64,000 nt of DNA from Kineosporia mesophila (GCF_021129235.1 NZ_JAJOMA010000031.1:19907-83906), one strand, 5' to 3'; positions 33,696 to 42,928 are shown, numbered from the stretch's first letter. Numbers and translations are program-made. The notes: generated by a model not told the origin, from the sequence alone.

Positions 33696-34622
33696 TCACC
33701 CGCCGAACTGGTGTTTCAGGAAGGATCCGGACCAGGCCATCAGGCCGTCCGGGACGTAGTAGCCCTTCTCGTCGTTGATCGTCTCCCAGGCGCCGGCGAC
33801 GTCCTCGACCGTCGCATCCCCGTCCGTGTGCACATATCCCTCGGTGGCGGCGATGAACAGGCGGGCGAAACGCCCTCCACCCGCGATGTACACCTCGCCG
33901 CTCACCGGGCAGTCCTCGTGGGCGAGGTAGGCCACCATCGGCGCGACGGCCCGGGCGGGCAGGTGCGGCTCGCCCGGTCGGGCCGGGGCGTCGTCACCGC
34001 CGAGCGGGTCGCCGCCGCCCATCCGGGTCATGGCCGCGGGTGCGATCAGGTTGACCTTGATGTTGTGTGGTTCACCGGCGATCCGGGCGCTGCGGGCCAG
34101 GCCGATGGTGCCGGCCTTGGCCGCTGCGTAGGCCTGGTTGTTGTCCAGGCCCAGGAGCCCGGTGGAGGTGGTGTGCACGATCCGCCCGTATCGCTGGCGC
34201 CGGAGGTGCGGCCAGGCGGCGCGAGTCGTGTTGTAGGTGCCGTAGAGGTGTACGGCGATATGCCGTTCCAGGTTTTCCAGAGGCATGTCGGGAAGCGATC
34301 CGTACCGCACGATGCCGGCGTTGTTCACCAGGATGTCGACGCGCCCGAAGGTGTCCAGAGCGGTCCCGACGATGGCTTCGCCCCCTTCCGGGGTGGACAC
34401 GTCATGGGTGTCGGCGACTGCCTCGCCACCGGCTGCGACGATCTCGTCGGCCACGACCTGGGCGGGCCCGGTGTCCTGGCCGTCGCCCTCGATGCTGCCG
34501 CCGAGGTCGTTCACGACGACCCGGGCGCCCCGGGCGGCCAGCAGGTGCGCGTAGGCCCGGCCCAGTCCCCGGCCCGCACCGGTGACGACCGCGACCCGGT
34601 CGTCGAAGCGGAACTCGCTCAT
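33696..34622 (-). CDS. SDR of the HSD17B4/multifunctional-enzyme type
   Basis: A 308-aa SDR resembling the 3-hydroxyacyl-CoA dehydrogenase part of peroxisomal MFE-2: VAVVTGAGRGLGRAYAHLLA, VVVNDLGGSIEGDG (the insertion typical of this group), LVNNAGIVRYGS, and AYAAAKAG with the catalytic Tyr and Lys. The C-terminal extension (from about 255) lacks a MaoC hydratase or SCP2 domain. Likely role: oxidation of a 3-hydroxyacyl-CoA during side-chain or ring beta-oxidation. Operator 5 lies 47 bp upstream of its ATG at 34622. Confidence 0.88.
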   Translation of the reverse strand: MSEFRFDDRVAVVTGAGRGLGRAYAHLLAARGARVVVNDLGGSIEGDGQDTGPAQVVADEIVAAGGEAVADTHDVSTPEGGEAIVGTALDTFGRVDILVNNAGIVRYGSLPDMPLENLERHIAVHLYGTYNTTRAAWPHLRRQRYGRIVHTTSTGLLGLDNNQAYAAAKAGTIGLARSARIAGEPHNIKVNLIAPAAMTRMGGGDPLGGDDAPARPGEPHLPARAVAPMVAYLAHEDCPVSGEVYIAGGGRFARLFIAATEGYVHTDGDATVEDVAGAWETINDEKGYYVPDGLMAWSGSFLKHQFGG

Positions 34623-34669
34623 CCTTTACTCCTGTCGTACATCATTGTGACTCAGGGTTGGGCACACGT

Positions 34670-34689
34670 TAGACCGATCGGTCAATACA
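34670..34689 (+). promoter_or_regulatory. TetR-type operator 5
   Basis: TAGACCGATCGGTCAATACA with a symmetrical GACCGATCGGTC core. It lies between the stop of the enoyl-CoA hydratase gene and the start of the HSD17B4-type SDR gene, both on the minus strand, giving the latter its own regulated promoter. Confidence 0.85.
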
Positions 34690-34710
34690 ATCAATACGTC
34701 CGACGGTGGT

Positions 34711-35505
34711 TCAGTCATGGCCGAAAGCGGCCTGGCCAGGTCCGTTACGGAGGAAACTGGACAGTCCCTCCTGACCGTCCCGGCTGCTGAAACACCACTC
34801 GATCGCCTCGGCCTCCAGAGCCAGGCCGTCCTCGATCGGAAGGTCCAGCCCGGCCTGCACAGCCCGTTTGGCGTGGCGAAGGGAGAGGGGGCCCCGGGCG
34901 AACGTCAGCGCCAGGTCGAGGGCGGTCTCGAACGGGTCGGGGGCTATCCGGTCGACCAGGCCCATCTGCAAGGCCTCCTGCGCCTCCACGTGGCGTCCGG
35001 ACAGGATCAGATCCTTGGCCCGGGTCAGGCCGACCACCTGGGGCAGGCGCTGGGTGCCCCCGGACCCGGGCATGATGCCCAGGGTCACCTCCGGAAGCCC
35101 GAGAACCGCATCCGGCCCGCCGATCCGGAAGTCGGCGGCCAGGGCCAGTTCGAAGCCGCCGCCGAGGGCGTACCCGCTGATGGCCGCGACGCAGATCTGC
35201 GGCGCCGTGGCAATCAGGTGGAAGGCTCTCTGCAGGATCCGGTTGCGTCGGCCGAACTGATCGGGGGTGAGTCCGATCATCTGCTGGATGTCCGCACCGG
35301 CCGCGAAATGATGCTTCCCGCCGGTGATCACGACGGCCCGGTACCGATCGTCGGCGTGCAGGGCGAGACCGGCCTCGAGCAGTGCGTCCCACATTCCCTG
35401 GTCCAGGGCGTTGACCGGTGGGCGGCTCAGGCTGAGCACCGCAAGTCGTTCGCTCGCGGGATGGGGTTCGAGGAGAACAGTTCCTGGTTCGGGCGTTTTC
35501 GTCAC
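34711..35505 (-). CDS. Enoyl-CoA hydratase/isomerase
   Basis: A 264-aa crotonase-fold protein: the first oxyanion-hole segment KHHFAAGADIQQMIGL (about 61-76), the second SGYALGGGFELALAADFRIG (about 105-124) and the catalytic Glu region with LPEVTLGIMPGSGGTQRLPQ (about 133-152) carrying Glu and the GSGGT loop. It hydrates 2-enoyl-CoA in beta-oxidation. Operator 6 lies 43 bp upstream of its start at 35505, shared with the divergent SDR gene. Confidence 0.92.
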   Translation of the reverse strand: MTKTPEPGTVLLEPHPASERLAVLSLSRPPVNALDQGMWDALLEAGLALHADDRYRAVVITGGKHHFAAGADIQQMIGLTPDQFGRRNRILQRAFHLIATAPQICVAAISGYALGGGFELALAADFRIGGPDAVLGLPEVTLGIMPGSGGTQRLPQVVGLTRAKDLILSGRHVEAQEALQMGLVDRIAPDPFETALDLALTFARGPLSLRHAKRAVQAGLDLPIEDGLALEAEAIEWCFSSRDGQEGLSSFLRNGPGQAAFGHD

Positions 35506-35548
35506 AGCAGGACCTCCGTTTCTGCCACGGCAGCTGGCAGGATGTTAA

Positions 35549-35568
35549 TGTACCGACCGGTCGAAAAG
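35549..35568 (+). promoter_or_regulatory. TetR-type operator 6
   Basis: TGTACCGACCGGTCGAAAAG, with the ACCGACCGGTCG core, in the divergent gap between the enoyl-CoA hydratase (minus) and SDR (plus) genes. Confidence 0.85.
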
Positions 35569-35617
35569 CTGACCATCGCCCGCGGCTCGCTGCCTGTACT
35601 GATGGAGAGTGATGCGC

Positions 35618-36370
35618 ATGAACGGCCGCTACGGCGATCTTGCCGGCCGCCGGGTCGTGATCACCGGCGCCGGACGCGGTCTGGGGCGCATCCTGGCCTC
35701 GGCGTTCGACGAGAACGGGGCCCGGCTGGGGCTGGTGGCCCGTTCCGCCGGGGCCCTGCAGGACGTGGCCGACGGCCTGTCCGGGGAGGCCCTGGTGCTC
35801 CCGGGCGATGTGCGTGACGCCGAGTTCAACGAGGCCGTGGCCAAGGCGATGGTGGACCGGTTCGGTGGCGTCGACGTGTGGATCTGCAACGCCGCTGTCT
35901 CGCCGGAGGTCTCGCCTGTCGTGGAGATGGAACCGGAGTCCTGGCGCCAGATCGTCGACGTGAATCTGACCGGGGCCTTCCTCGGTGCCCGGGCCGGGGC
36001 GGCGGTGATGGGGACCGGCGGCCGGATCATCGTCACCGGATCGGTGCTCGGGTCCCGGCCCCGCGCGGGCCTGTCGGCCTACGCCGCATCCAAGAGTGGG
36101 ATCGAGGCCCTGGTCAAGGCTTTGGCACAGGAGGTGGGACCTCGCGCAATCACGGCCAATGCGGTGGCCCTGGGCTGGTTCGACACAGGTCTGGGGGCGC
36201 ACTGGCATCGTGACGCCGAGCTCGAGGGCGACATCGTCCGGCACACCGCCCTGGGCCGGTGGGGGCACTCGGGCGACCTGGCCGGGGCCTTCCTGTTCCT
36301 GGCCTCCGAGGCGTCGGCCTACGTCACCGGAACCACGCTCACCGTCGACGGCGGCTACTCGCTGATGTGA
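35618..36370 (+). CDS. Short-chain dehydrogenase/reductase
   Basis: A 250-aa classical SDR: RRVVITGAGRGLGRILASAF, ICNAAVSPEVSP (in place of NNAG), catalytic Ser in VTGSVLGSR and Tyr-x3-Lys in AYAASKSG, and the closing ASAYVTGTTLTVDGGYSLM. ATG at 35618 has GGAGAG eight bases upstream; ATG at 35612 and GTG at 35609 are also in frame but too near it. It starts the plus-strand operon of block B after operator 6. It probably oxidises an alcohol of the ring-opened substrate. Confidence 0.88.
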   Translation: MNGRYGDLAGRRVVITGAGRGLGRILASAFDENGARLGLVARSAGALQDVADGLSGEALVLPGDVRDAEFNEAVAKAMVDRFGGVDVWICNAAVSPEVSPVVEMEPESWRQIVDVNLTGAFLGARAGAAVMGTGGRIIVTGSVLGSRPRAGLSAYAASKSGIEALVKALAQEVGPRAITANAVALGWFDTGLGAHWHRDAELEGDIVRHTALGRWGHSGDLAGAFLFLASEASAYVTGTTLTVDGGYSLM

Positions 36371-36412
36371 TCCCGCCGGGGTATTGCGGTTCCATCCATC
36401 AGCCGACACAGT

Positions 36413-36432
36413 TGTACCGATCGGTCGAAATA
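36413..36432 (+). promoter_or_regulatory. TetR-type operator 7
   Basis: TGTACCGATCGGTCGAAATA with the ACCGATCGGTCG core, 28 bp upstream of the alcohol dehydrogenase start. Confidence 0.85.
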
Positions 36433-36459
36433 ATTGCGCAAGGGAGCGTGAGGACCGCG

Positions 36460-37512
36460 ATGAGGGCTCTGCGCTGGCACGCCGCCCGCGACGTGCGACT
36501 CGAGGAGATCGACCGCCCGGTGCTGCTGCCGGGAACGGCGATCGTCGAGGTGTCCCACGTCGGGCTGTGCGGGACCGACGTCCACGAGTACGCTCACGGC
36601 CCGGTCATGATCAGGTCCGGGCCGCATCCATTGGGCGGTCAGGCCCCGCCGGTCACACTGGGGCACGAGTTCAGCGGGCGGATCGCCGAGATCGACATCG
36701 GCGAGAAGAACCTCGCGGTCGGTACGCGCGTCGTCACCGACCCGTGCCTGCGCTGCAACAACTGCCGGTGGTGCCTGCGGGGCGACTACCACGTGTGCGC
36801 CAAGGGCGGATCTCTCGGTCTGGCCGCGGACGGCGGGCTGGCCCGCTACGTGCGGGTCCCACTGATCCAGCTGCACGTCGTGCCGGACGGTGTCCCGGAC
36901 CAGCACGCGGCCCTGGCCGAACCACTCGCGGTCGGCCTGCACGCCGCGGGGCGGGCCGGAGTCGAGCCCGGCGACAATGTTCTCGTCCTGGGAGCGGGCC
37001 CGATCGGCCTCGCCGCGCTCATCGGAGCACGGCTGCGCGGCGCCGGGCAGGTGTTCGTCAGCGAACCCCATCCCGCGCGGGCGAAAGTCGCTCTGGGACT
37101 GGGGGCCACCGGCGTCCTCGATCCGACCGGGACCGACGTGCGGCGTGAGTTGTTCGCCGCGACCGGCCGGATCGGGCCGGACACGGTCATCGACGGCACC
37201 GGGCGCCCGGAGGCGATCGAGCTGGGACTGCGCAGTCTTCGCCGGGGCGGCACGCTCGCGATCGCGGGCATCTCTCCCGCCGAACTCCGCCTCGATCTGC
37301 GACAGCTCGTGCTGTTCGAGCGGACCGTCACCGGATCACTCGGCTACAACTTCGACATCCCCCGGGTGCTGGCCCTGATGGCCGCCGGGCAGATCGACCC
37401 CTCGCCACTGATCAGCGACACCCGTCCCCTGTCGGCGGGCGTGCAGACGCTCGAAGAACTCGCTGAGCCCAACCAGCACATCAAGGTGCTGATCACCCCG
37501 CAGGAGCTGTGA
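36460..37512 (+). CDS. Zinc-dependent alcohol dehydrogenase (MDR family, butanediol dehydrogenase-like)
   Basis: A 350-aa medium-chain dehydrogenase. The catalytic Zn site is in GLCGTDVHEYAHG (Cys about 37) and GHEFSG (His-Glu about 68), the structural Zn in DPCLRCNNCRWCLRGDYHVC with four Cys, and the NAD-binding loop is LGAGPIGLAALI near 175. The pattern fits 2,3-butanediol/sorbitol-type enzymes that oxidise secondary alcohols. Operator 7 is just upstream. Its stop overlaps the acyl-CoA dehydrogenase start by one base, so translation is coupled. A GTG at 36448 is an alternative start. Confidence 0.9.
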   Translation: MRALRWHAARDVRLEEIDRPVLLPGTAIVEVSHVGLCGTDVHEYAHGPVMIRSGPHPLGGQAPPVTLGHEFSGRIAEIDIGEKNLAVGTRVVTDPCLRCNNCRWCLRGDYHVCAKGGSLGLAADGGLARYVRVPLIQLHVVPDGVPDQHAALAEPLAVGLHAAGRAGVEPGDNVLVLGAGPIGLAALIGARLRGAGQVFVSEPHPARAKVALGLGATGVLDPTGTDVRRELFAATGRIGPDTVIDGTGRPEAIELGLRSLRRGGTLAIAGISPAELRLDLRQLVLFERTVTGSLGYNFDIPRVLALMAAGQIDPSPLISDTRPLSAGVQTLEELAEPNQHIKVLITPQEL

Positions 37513-38672
37513 TGGACTTCTCGCTCGACCCCGAGATCGTCTCCCTGAAGAAGATGGTGCGGGACTTCGCCGACCGGGAGATCGCCCCGCACGCCGCCGG
37601 CTGGTCCGAGCGGCACGAGTTCCCGGTCGAGGTATTCCACCAGCTCGGCCGGCTCGGGCTGATGGGAATGCTGCTACCCGAGCGCTGGGGCGGCGCCGAG
37701 GCCGGGCACGTGGCCTACGTGGCGGTGATGGAGGAACTGGGCCGGGCCGACCAGTCGGTGGCGGCCGCCTGGAACGCCCACTCCACCATCGCTTCTCTGC
37801 CGCTGGCGTTGTTCGGGACCGACGAGCAGAAGGAACGGTGGCTGCGGCCTCTGGCCGAGGGCCAGAAGCTGGCGGCCTTCGGTCTCACCGAACCGGACGC
37901 CGGCTCCGATGCCGCCGGCATCATCACCCGGGCGCGCAGGGCGGACGGCGGCTGGATCCTGAACGGGGCCAAGCTGTTCATCAGCAACGCCGGCACCGCG
38001 ATGACGCTCGGCGTGACCGTCCTGGCCCAGACGGGCGTGTCCGAGGCCGGGCGCAAGGAGTTCGGCGCCTTCTTCGTGCCGACGGGCACTGCTGGGTACG
38101 GACTGGGGGAGCCGCTGAAGAAACTCGGCTGGGGGGCGCTCGACACCCGCGAACTCTCCTTCACCGACTGCTTCGTCGGCGACGACCACGTGATCGGTGA
38201 CCCCCGGGCCGGGCTGACCCACTTTCTGTCGGCCCTGGATCCCGGCCGGATCAGCGTGGCCGCCCTGTCTCTCTCCCTGGCCCAGGCGGCGCTGGAGATG
38301 GGCCTGGAGTATTCCAAGGAACGGCACCAGTTCGGCCGCCCGATCAGCTCCTTTCAGGCGATCGGGCACAAGCTCGCCGACATGGCCACCGAGGTGGAGG
38401 CCGCCCGCTGGCTGGTCTACCGGGCCGCCTGGCTGGCCGACGAGGGCCTGCCGCATCGCAAGGAGGCGGCCATGGCCAAACTCTACGCCTCGGAGGTGGC
38501 CAACCGGGTGGCCAGCGCCAGCGTCCAGATCCACGGCGGGTACGGCTGGATGCGGGAGTCCCGGATCGCCCGGTTCTACTCCGACGCCAAGATTCTCGAG
38601 ATCGGCGAGGGCACCAGCGAGATCCAGCGCAACATCATTTCCCGCCTGATCCTCGACGCCCCGACCCGCTGA
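37512..38672 (+). CDS. Acyl-CoA dehydrogenase
   Basis: A 386-aa enzyme with all three domains: FAD- and substrate-binding FGLTEPDAGSDAAG (about 124-137), the beta domain with LNGAKLFISNAG, and the C-terminal helices with YSKERHQFGRPISSFQAIGH and SVQIHGGYGWMRE, then IGEGTSEIQRN carrying the expected catalytic Glu. It makes a 2,3-unsaturated acyl-CoA. ATG at 37512 has CAGGAG nearby and overlaps the previous stop. Gene order ADH, ACAD, CoA ligase and E1 suggests degradation of a ring-opened acid. Confidence 0.93.
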   Translation: MDFSLDPEIVSLKKMVRDFADREIAPHAAGWSERHEFPVEVFHQLGRLGLMGMLLPERWGGAEAGHVAYVAVMEELGRADQSVAAAWNAHSTIASLPLALFGTDEQKERWLRPLAEGQKLAAFGLTEPDAGSDAAGIITRARRADGGWILNGAKLFISNAGTAMTLGVTVLAQTGVSEAGRKEFGAFFVPTGTAGYGLGEPLKKLGWGALDTRELSFTDCFVGDDHVIGDPRAGLTHFLSALDPGRISVAALSLSLAQAALEMGLEYSKERHQFGRPISSFQAIGHKLADMATEVEAARWLVYRAAWLADEGLPHRKEAAMAKLYASEVANRVASASVQIHGGYGWMRESRIARFYSDAKILEIGEGTSEIQRNIISRLILDAPTR

Positions 38673-38709
38673 CCCGCTGCTCACCCGGCCATCCGACGAA
38701 GGACCAGCT

Positions 38710-40257
38710 GTGGAGAATTTCGCGTCCACCCTCGACCACCACGCCGACCGCCGGCCCGACAAGGTGGTGCTCACCCACGGTGCGACCACCCGCACGAACA
38801 CTGAGCTCCTGGCCCGCGTGAACGCCCTGGCAGCAGCCCTGCGCGGCGCCGGCGTGGGGCGCGGCGACGTCGTGGCCCTGCTGCTCGCCAACGGCGTCGA
38901 GTTCCTCGAGACGCTCTATGCCGTCAACCGTCTGGGTGCCGCCTTCCTGCCGCTGAACGTGCGCCTGGCCCCGGCCGAGTGGGAGTACATCCTGGGCAAC
39001 AGCGAGGCGGTGGCCTTGATCGCCGGTGCCGAGTATGTGCCCCTGGCCCCGGACCTCCCGGCGATCCGCACCCGGATTGTGGTGGGTGAGCCGGCCCCGC
39101 CCGGGTGGGAGCCCTACGAGCAGGTGCTCGGTGCCCACCACGGACGCGAGGTTCCGGTCGAGGACGTCCCCGGGTCGGCTCTGCAGCGGCTGATGTACAC
39201 GTCGGGCACGACGTCACGTCCCAAGGGCGTATGCATCACTCACGCCAACCTGCTCGCCAAGAACCTCGGTCTGATCATCGAGTTCGGGCTCACGCACCAG
39301 GACGTGACCGCGGTGGCCGGCCCGCTCTACCACGTCGGTGCCCTGGACATGGGCGGCCTGACCACCCTGCACGTGGGCGGGAGCCTGTTGCTGCAGAAGA
39401 GGTTCGACGCCCCGGGGCTGATCTGCCTGATCCAGCGGCACCGGGCCACGACCGTGTGGCTGGCCCCGGCCATGGTCAACGCGCTGCTCCAGGATGCGTC
39501 GCTCGCCGGGGCCGACCTGAGTTCGCTGCGGGTGATCATGTCCGGCGGGGAGAAGATGCCCGAGGCCCGTCTCAAACAGATCCTCGACATCCTGCCCGGG
39601 GTCTGGTTCGCCGACGCCTACGGGCTCACCGAGACCGTCTCCAGCGACACCTTCCTGCCCCGCGAGTACATGCACGCCAAGCTCGGATCGGTCGGCAAAC
39701 CCCTGGCCCAGCACCGGGTACGGGTTGCCGACGACCGCGGCGACGAACTGCCGCCGGGTTCGGTGGGGGAGATCCTGGTGCGTGGCCCGAAGGTCTTCTC
39801 CAGGTACTGGCGGGACCCGGCGGCCACGGAGAACGCTTTCGTCGGCGGCTGGTTCCGCACCGGGGACATCGGCCGGCTCGACGAGGACGGGTTCCTCTAC
39901 ATCGAGGACCGCAAGAAGGACATGATCGTCTCGGGTGGGGAGAACATCGCCACACCGGAGGTCGAGCGGGTGCTGTACGAGCACCCGGACATCGTCGAGG
40001 TCGCCGTCGTCGGGCACCCGGACGAGCGCTGGGGAGAGGTACCGCACGCCTTCGTCGCCCTGCGCCCCGGAGCTGTGCTGACCCCCGCCGACGTCACGGC
40101 GTTCTGCACCGGCCGGCTGGCCCGGTTCAAGATCCCGGCCTACGTCACGATCGTCGAGGCGCTCCCACGCACCGCCTCGGGCAAGGTCGTGAAGAGGGAG
40201 TTGCGCTCGATGCCACAGACCGGAACCGACCCGGGGAACGGGGAGACGCGCGCATGA
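38710..40257 (+). CDS. Acyl-CoA synthetase (AMP-forming, FadD type)
   Basis: A 515-aa ANL-family ligase: P-loop LMYTSGTTSRPKG (about 160-172), the adenine-binding YGLTETVSSD (about 304-313), the hinge region RTGDIGRLDEDGFLYIEDRK (about 383-402) and the catalytic C-terminal Lys in PRTASGKVVKREL. It activates a carboxylic acid as its CoA thioester. GTG start; the stop overlaps the ATG of the E1 gene (ATGA). It likely starts beta-oxidation of the acid released after Baeyer-Villiger oxidation and ring opening. Confidence 0.92.
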   Translation: MENFASTLDHHADRRPDKVVLTHGATTRTNTELLARVNALAAALRGAGVGRGDVVALLLANGVEFLETLYAVNRLGAAFLPLNVRLAPAEWEYILGNSEAVALIAGAEYVPLAPDLPAIRTRIVVGEPAPPGWEPYEQVLGAHHGREVPVEDVPGSALQRLMYTSGTTSRPKGVCITHANLLAKNLGLIIEFGLTHQDVTAVAGPLYHVGALDMGGLTTLHVGGSLLLQKRFDAPGLICLIQRHRATTVWLAPAMVNALLQDASLAGADLSSLRVIMSGGEKMPEARLKQILDILPGVWFADAYGLTETVSSDTFLPREYMHAKLGSVGKPLAQHRVRVADDRGDELPPGSVGEILVRGPKVFSRYWRDPAATENAFVGGWFRTGDIGRLDEDGFLYIEDRKKDMIVSGGENIATPEVERVLYEHPDIVEVAVVGHPDERWGEVPHAFVALRPGAVLTPADVTAFCTGRLARFKIPAYVTIVEALPRTASGKVVKRELRSMPQTGTDPGNGETRA

Positions 40258-42260
40258 GCACTCTGGAACACCCGGCCGGGCCGGCGGCCGCCGCCGTGAG
40301 TGCCGAGGACCTGCTCGAGATGTACCGCCGCATGGTCACGATCCGCCTCTTCGAGCAATCGGCGTCGAGACTGTACGCACAGAGCGAGGTCCCGGGCTTC
40401 CTGCACCTGTCGATCGGGCAGGAGGCCACCGCCGTCGGGGCGTGCTGGAACCTGCGCCGCAGCGACGGCATCACCTCCACCCACCGCGGCCACGGACACT
40501 GCCTGGCCAAGGGCCTGGACCTCACCTCGATGTTCGCCGAGCTGATGGGCCGCGAGGGCGGTACCTGCCAGGGGCGCGGCGGCTCCATGCACATCGCCGA
40601 CCCGGGTCTGGGCATCTTCGGTGCCAACGGCATCGTCGGGGCCGGCCTGCCCATCGTCACCGGTGCCGCCACCGCGGCGAAACTGCGCGGCGACGGGGGA
40701 GTGGCCGTCGGCTTCTTCGGTGACGGAGCCGTGGCCCAGGGCATGTTCCACGAGTCGGTCAACCTGGCGGCGGTCTGGGACCTGCCGGTGGTGTTCTTCT
40801 GCGAGAACAACCACTACTCGGAGTTCTCCCGGGAGCAGGACCAGCACCGGGCGGGCCTCGCCGCCCGGGCCGCGGGCTACGGGATCCGTTACGAAGCCGT
40901 CGACGGCAACGACGTCGTGGCCGTCGCCGAGCTGATGGGCGGCCTGGTGGAGGGCCTGCGCCGCGGTGAGGGCCCGGTGCTGGTCGAGGCGGACACCTAC
41001 CGCTGGCACGGGCACTACGAGGGTGACCCGCTCCGTTACCGCACCAGCGACGAACTCGACGAGGCGAAGCTCCGGGACCCGCTCCTGATCGCCCGGGCCC
41101 GGCTCGCGGAACTGGGCACCCCGCCCGGGACGCTGGACGACGTGGACGCATCGGTCGCCGCCGACGTCGAGGCCGCGATCGAGGCGGCCCGCAGGTCGCC
41201 CCTGCCCGACCCGGCGACGATCTTCGATCACGTCTGGGTCGAGGAGGAGGACCCGGTGGAACCGGAACCCGAGCAGGGGGAACGGTTCCGGATGATGGAC
41301 GCCGTACGTGAGGCGCTCACCCTGGAGATGGAACGCGACGAGCGGGTCTACGCCGCCGGGATCGACGTCGGCGAGGGCGGGAACGTCTTCGCCCTGTTCC
41401 GGGGCATGACCGAGCAGTTCCCCGGCCGGATGCTCGACACCCCCATCTCGGAGTCGGCGATCGTCGGCAGCGCCGTCGGGGCCGCGATGGCGGGAATGCG
41501 GCCCGTCGTCGAGATCATGTACATGGACTTCATCGGGGTCTGCCTGGACGCCCTGATGAACCAGGCGGCCAAGCTGCGGTTCATGACCGGGGGCCGGGCC
41601 GCACTGCCCCTGGTCGTCCGCACCCAGTTCGGCGCCGGCCGCTCCTCCGGCAGCCAGCACTCCCAGAGCCTGGAGGCGATGCTGGCCCACATCCCCGGGC
41701 TGACCGTGGTGATGCCCTCCGGCCCGGTGGAGGCGTACGGGCTGCTGCGGGCCGCGATCCAGAGCCCCAACCCGGTCGTCTTCGTCGAGAACCGGCTCCA
41801 GTACGGTCTGAAGGACGCCCGTCCGCAGGCCGACTACATCATCCCGCTCGGCCGGGCCCGGATCGTGCGCCCGGGCCGGGACATCACCGTGGTCACTTAC
41901 TCCCGGATGCTCCAGGAGGTCGTCGCCGCGGCGGAAGAGGTCGCCGGTGACGGCATCGACGTCGAGGTCGTCGACCTGCGAACCATCTCGCCCCTGGACC
42001 GGGACACGATCCTGACCTCGCTGAAGAAGACCCGCAGGCTGATGGTCGCCCACGAGGGGGTGCAGGACTTCGGGGTCGGTGCGGAGATCGCGGCGCTGGC
42101 CGCCAACGAGGGTTTCTGGCACCTGGACGCCCCGGTGGTACGGATCGCCCCACCCGCCATGCCGGTGCCCTACTCGCCGTCGCTGGAGAAGGCCTGGCTG
42201 CCGGACCGGGTGGTCGTCGCGGATGCGCTGCGGCGCCTGGCGGAGGTCGGTCCCCGATGA
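40254..42260 (+). CDS. Fused E1 alpha-beta thiamine diphosphate dehydrogenase (acetoin/2-oxoacid dehydrogenase type)
   Basis: A 668-aa fusion. Residues about 15-340 are E1 alpha, with the ThDP motif from GDG (156-158) to NN (185-186) and the IGQEA, RGHGH and GGSMH elements of acetoin and branched-chain E1. Residues about 345-668 are E1 beta (SESAIVGSAVGAAMAGMRPV, QFGAGRSSGSQHSQSLEAML, DLRTISPLD). It should decarboxylate or cleave a 2-oxo acid or 1,2-diketone and pass the acyl group to a lipoyl E2. No intact E2 or E3 gene is present in the window. Translation is coupled on both sides. Confidence 0.88.
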   Translation: MSTLEHPAGPAAAAVSAEDLLEMYRRMVTIRLFEQSASRLYAQSEVPGFLHLSIGQEATAVGACWNLRRSDGITSTHRGHGHCLAKGLDLTSMFAELMGREGGTCQGRGGSMHIADPGLGIFGANGIVGAGLPIVTGAATAAKLRGDGGVAVGFFGDGAVAQGMFHESVNLAAVWDLPVVFFCENNHYSEFSREQDQHRAGLAARAAGYGIRYEAVDGNDVVAVAELMGGLVEGLRRGEGPVLVEADTYRWHGHYEGDPLRYRTSDELDEAKLRDPLLIARARLAELGTPPGTLDDVDASVAADVEAAIEAARRSPLPDPATIFDHVWVEEEDPVEPEPEQGERFRMMDAVREALTLEMERDERVYAAGIDVGEGGNVFALFRGMTEQFPGRMLDTPISESAIVGSAVGAAMAGMRPVVEIMYMDFIGVCLDALMNQAAKLRFMTGGRAALPLVVRTQFGAGRSSGSQHSQSLEAMLAHIPGLTVVMPSGPVEAYGLLRAAIQSPNPVVFVENRLQYGLKDARPQADYIIPLGRARIVRPGRDITVVTYSRMLQEVVAAAEEVAGDGIDVEVVDLRTISPLDRDTILTSLKKTRRLMVAHEGVQDFGVGAEIAALAANEGFWHLDAPVVRIAPPAMPVPYSPSLEKAWLPDRVVVADALRRLAEVGPR

Positions 42261-42928
42261 GGATCCAGCGGGCCCCCCTGGCCTCCGAGCAACCCCAGAG
42301 CCCGCCTGCCGGGTACATCCACCCCCACCCCCATGAGCAGGCGCAGGAGCAGGCGCTGTCCGGGCCGCGCACCGCACCGGCTCCAGGGTCTCGCGCGGCC
42401 GCGGTCACCCCCTTCCGGTGCGAGATCGATGTGGACGTGACCCGGTCGGCGGCCGGTTCACGCCGTGCGGCGCTGGTGGCCGACCTGGTCGTCGCCCTGC
42501 TGGCTGCCGGTCGCCGGGAGGGCCTGATCGGCGACCGGAACGGAGTGCGGCTGGCCCGCTGGTCGCACGACGGGCTCGTCGGGGAGCACCTGGACGAGGT
42601 CTGGCTCAGGAACGGCTCGGCCGTGGCGGCGGCCCTCGACGCTCTCGGTCCCGGTCTTGAACCCGCGCTCGCCGGAACCCTGACCGTCGTGGATCTGGGC
42701 GAGCGGGCTGTGCGCCCGGCCGGAGACTGGGGCGCGGGTGGCTGGGGGGTGGTGACGATCGGGCCGGCCGAGGCCGTGATCCGGCCCGGGGACAGCGACG
42801 ACGGAATGGTCATCACCCGGCGCACTCTCGTGCGGCTGGCGTTCGAGGTGGCGGACGCCGCCGGTCAGGCCGGCGCCGTGGTGAGGGCACTGGAGTCGGC
42901 GGCGTCCGCGTTGTCCCGTCTCCGTTGA
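42257..42928 (+). CDS. Degenerate E2 acyltransferase-like protein without lipoyl domain
   Basis: A 223-aa protein that starts inside the E1 stop (ATGA). After a His/Pro/Ala-rich leader its body follows the outline of a dihydrolipoamide acyltransferase catalytic domain: FRCEIDVDVT, GTLTVVDLG (for the GTFTISNLG strand), VVTIGPAEAVIRPG and a final LVRLAFEVADAAG. The last aligns with the active-site L-x-F-D-H-R-x-x-D-G, but His, Arg and the second Asp are replaced. There is no lipoyl or E1-binding domain. It is probably not an acyltransferase; a structural or regulatory partner of the fused E1 is possible. The family link is an alignment by eye. Confidence 0.55.
   Translation: MRIQRAPLASEQPQSPPAGYIHPHPHEQAQEQALSGPRTAPAPGSRAAAVTPFRCEIDVDVTRSAAGSRRAALVADLVVALLAAGRREGLIGDRNGVRLARWSHDGLVGEHLDEVWLRNGSAVAAALDALGPGLEPALAGTLTVVDLGERAVRPAGDWGAGGWGVVTIGPAEAVIRPGDSDDGMVITRRTLVRLAFEVADAAGQAGAVVRALESAASALSRLR

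Noticed and set aside
39105..42260. Very long plus frame (1051 codons) spanning the CoA ligase and E1 genes
   Set aside because: Only the part from 40254 is coding (the E1 fusion). The first 380 codons are an out-of-frame reading of the CoA ligase gene.
40140..42377. 745-codon minus frame opposite the E1 gene
   Set aside because: It is the antisense of a clearly conserved enzyme and shows no motif of its own.
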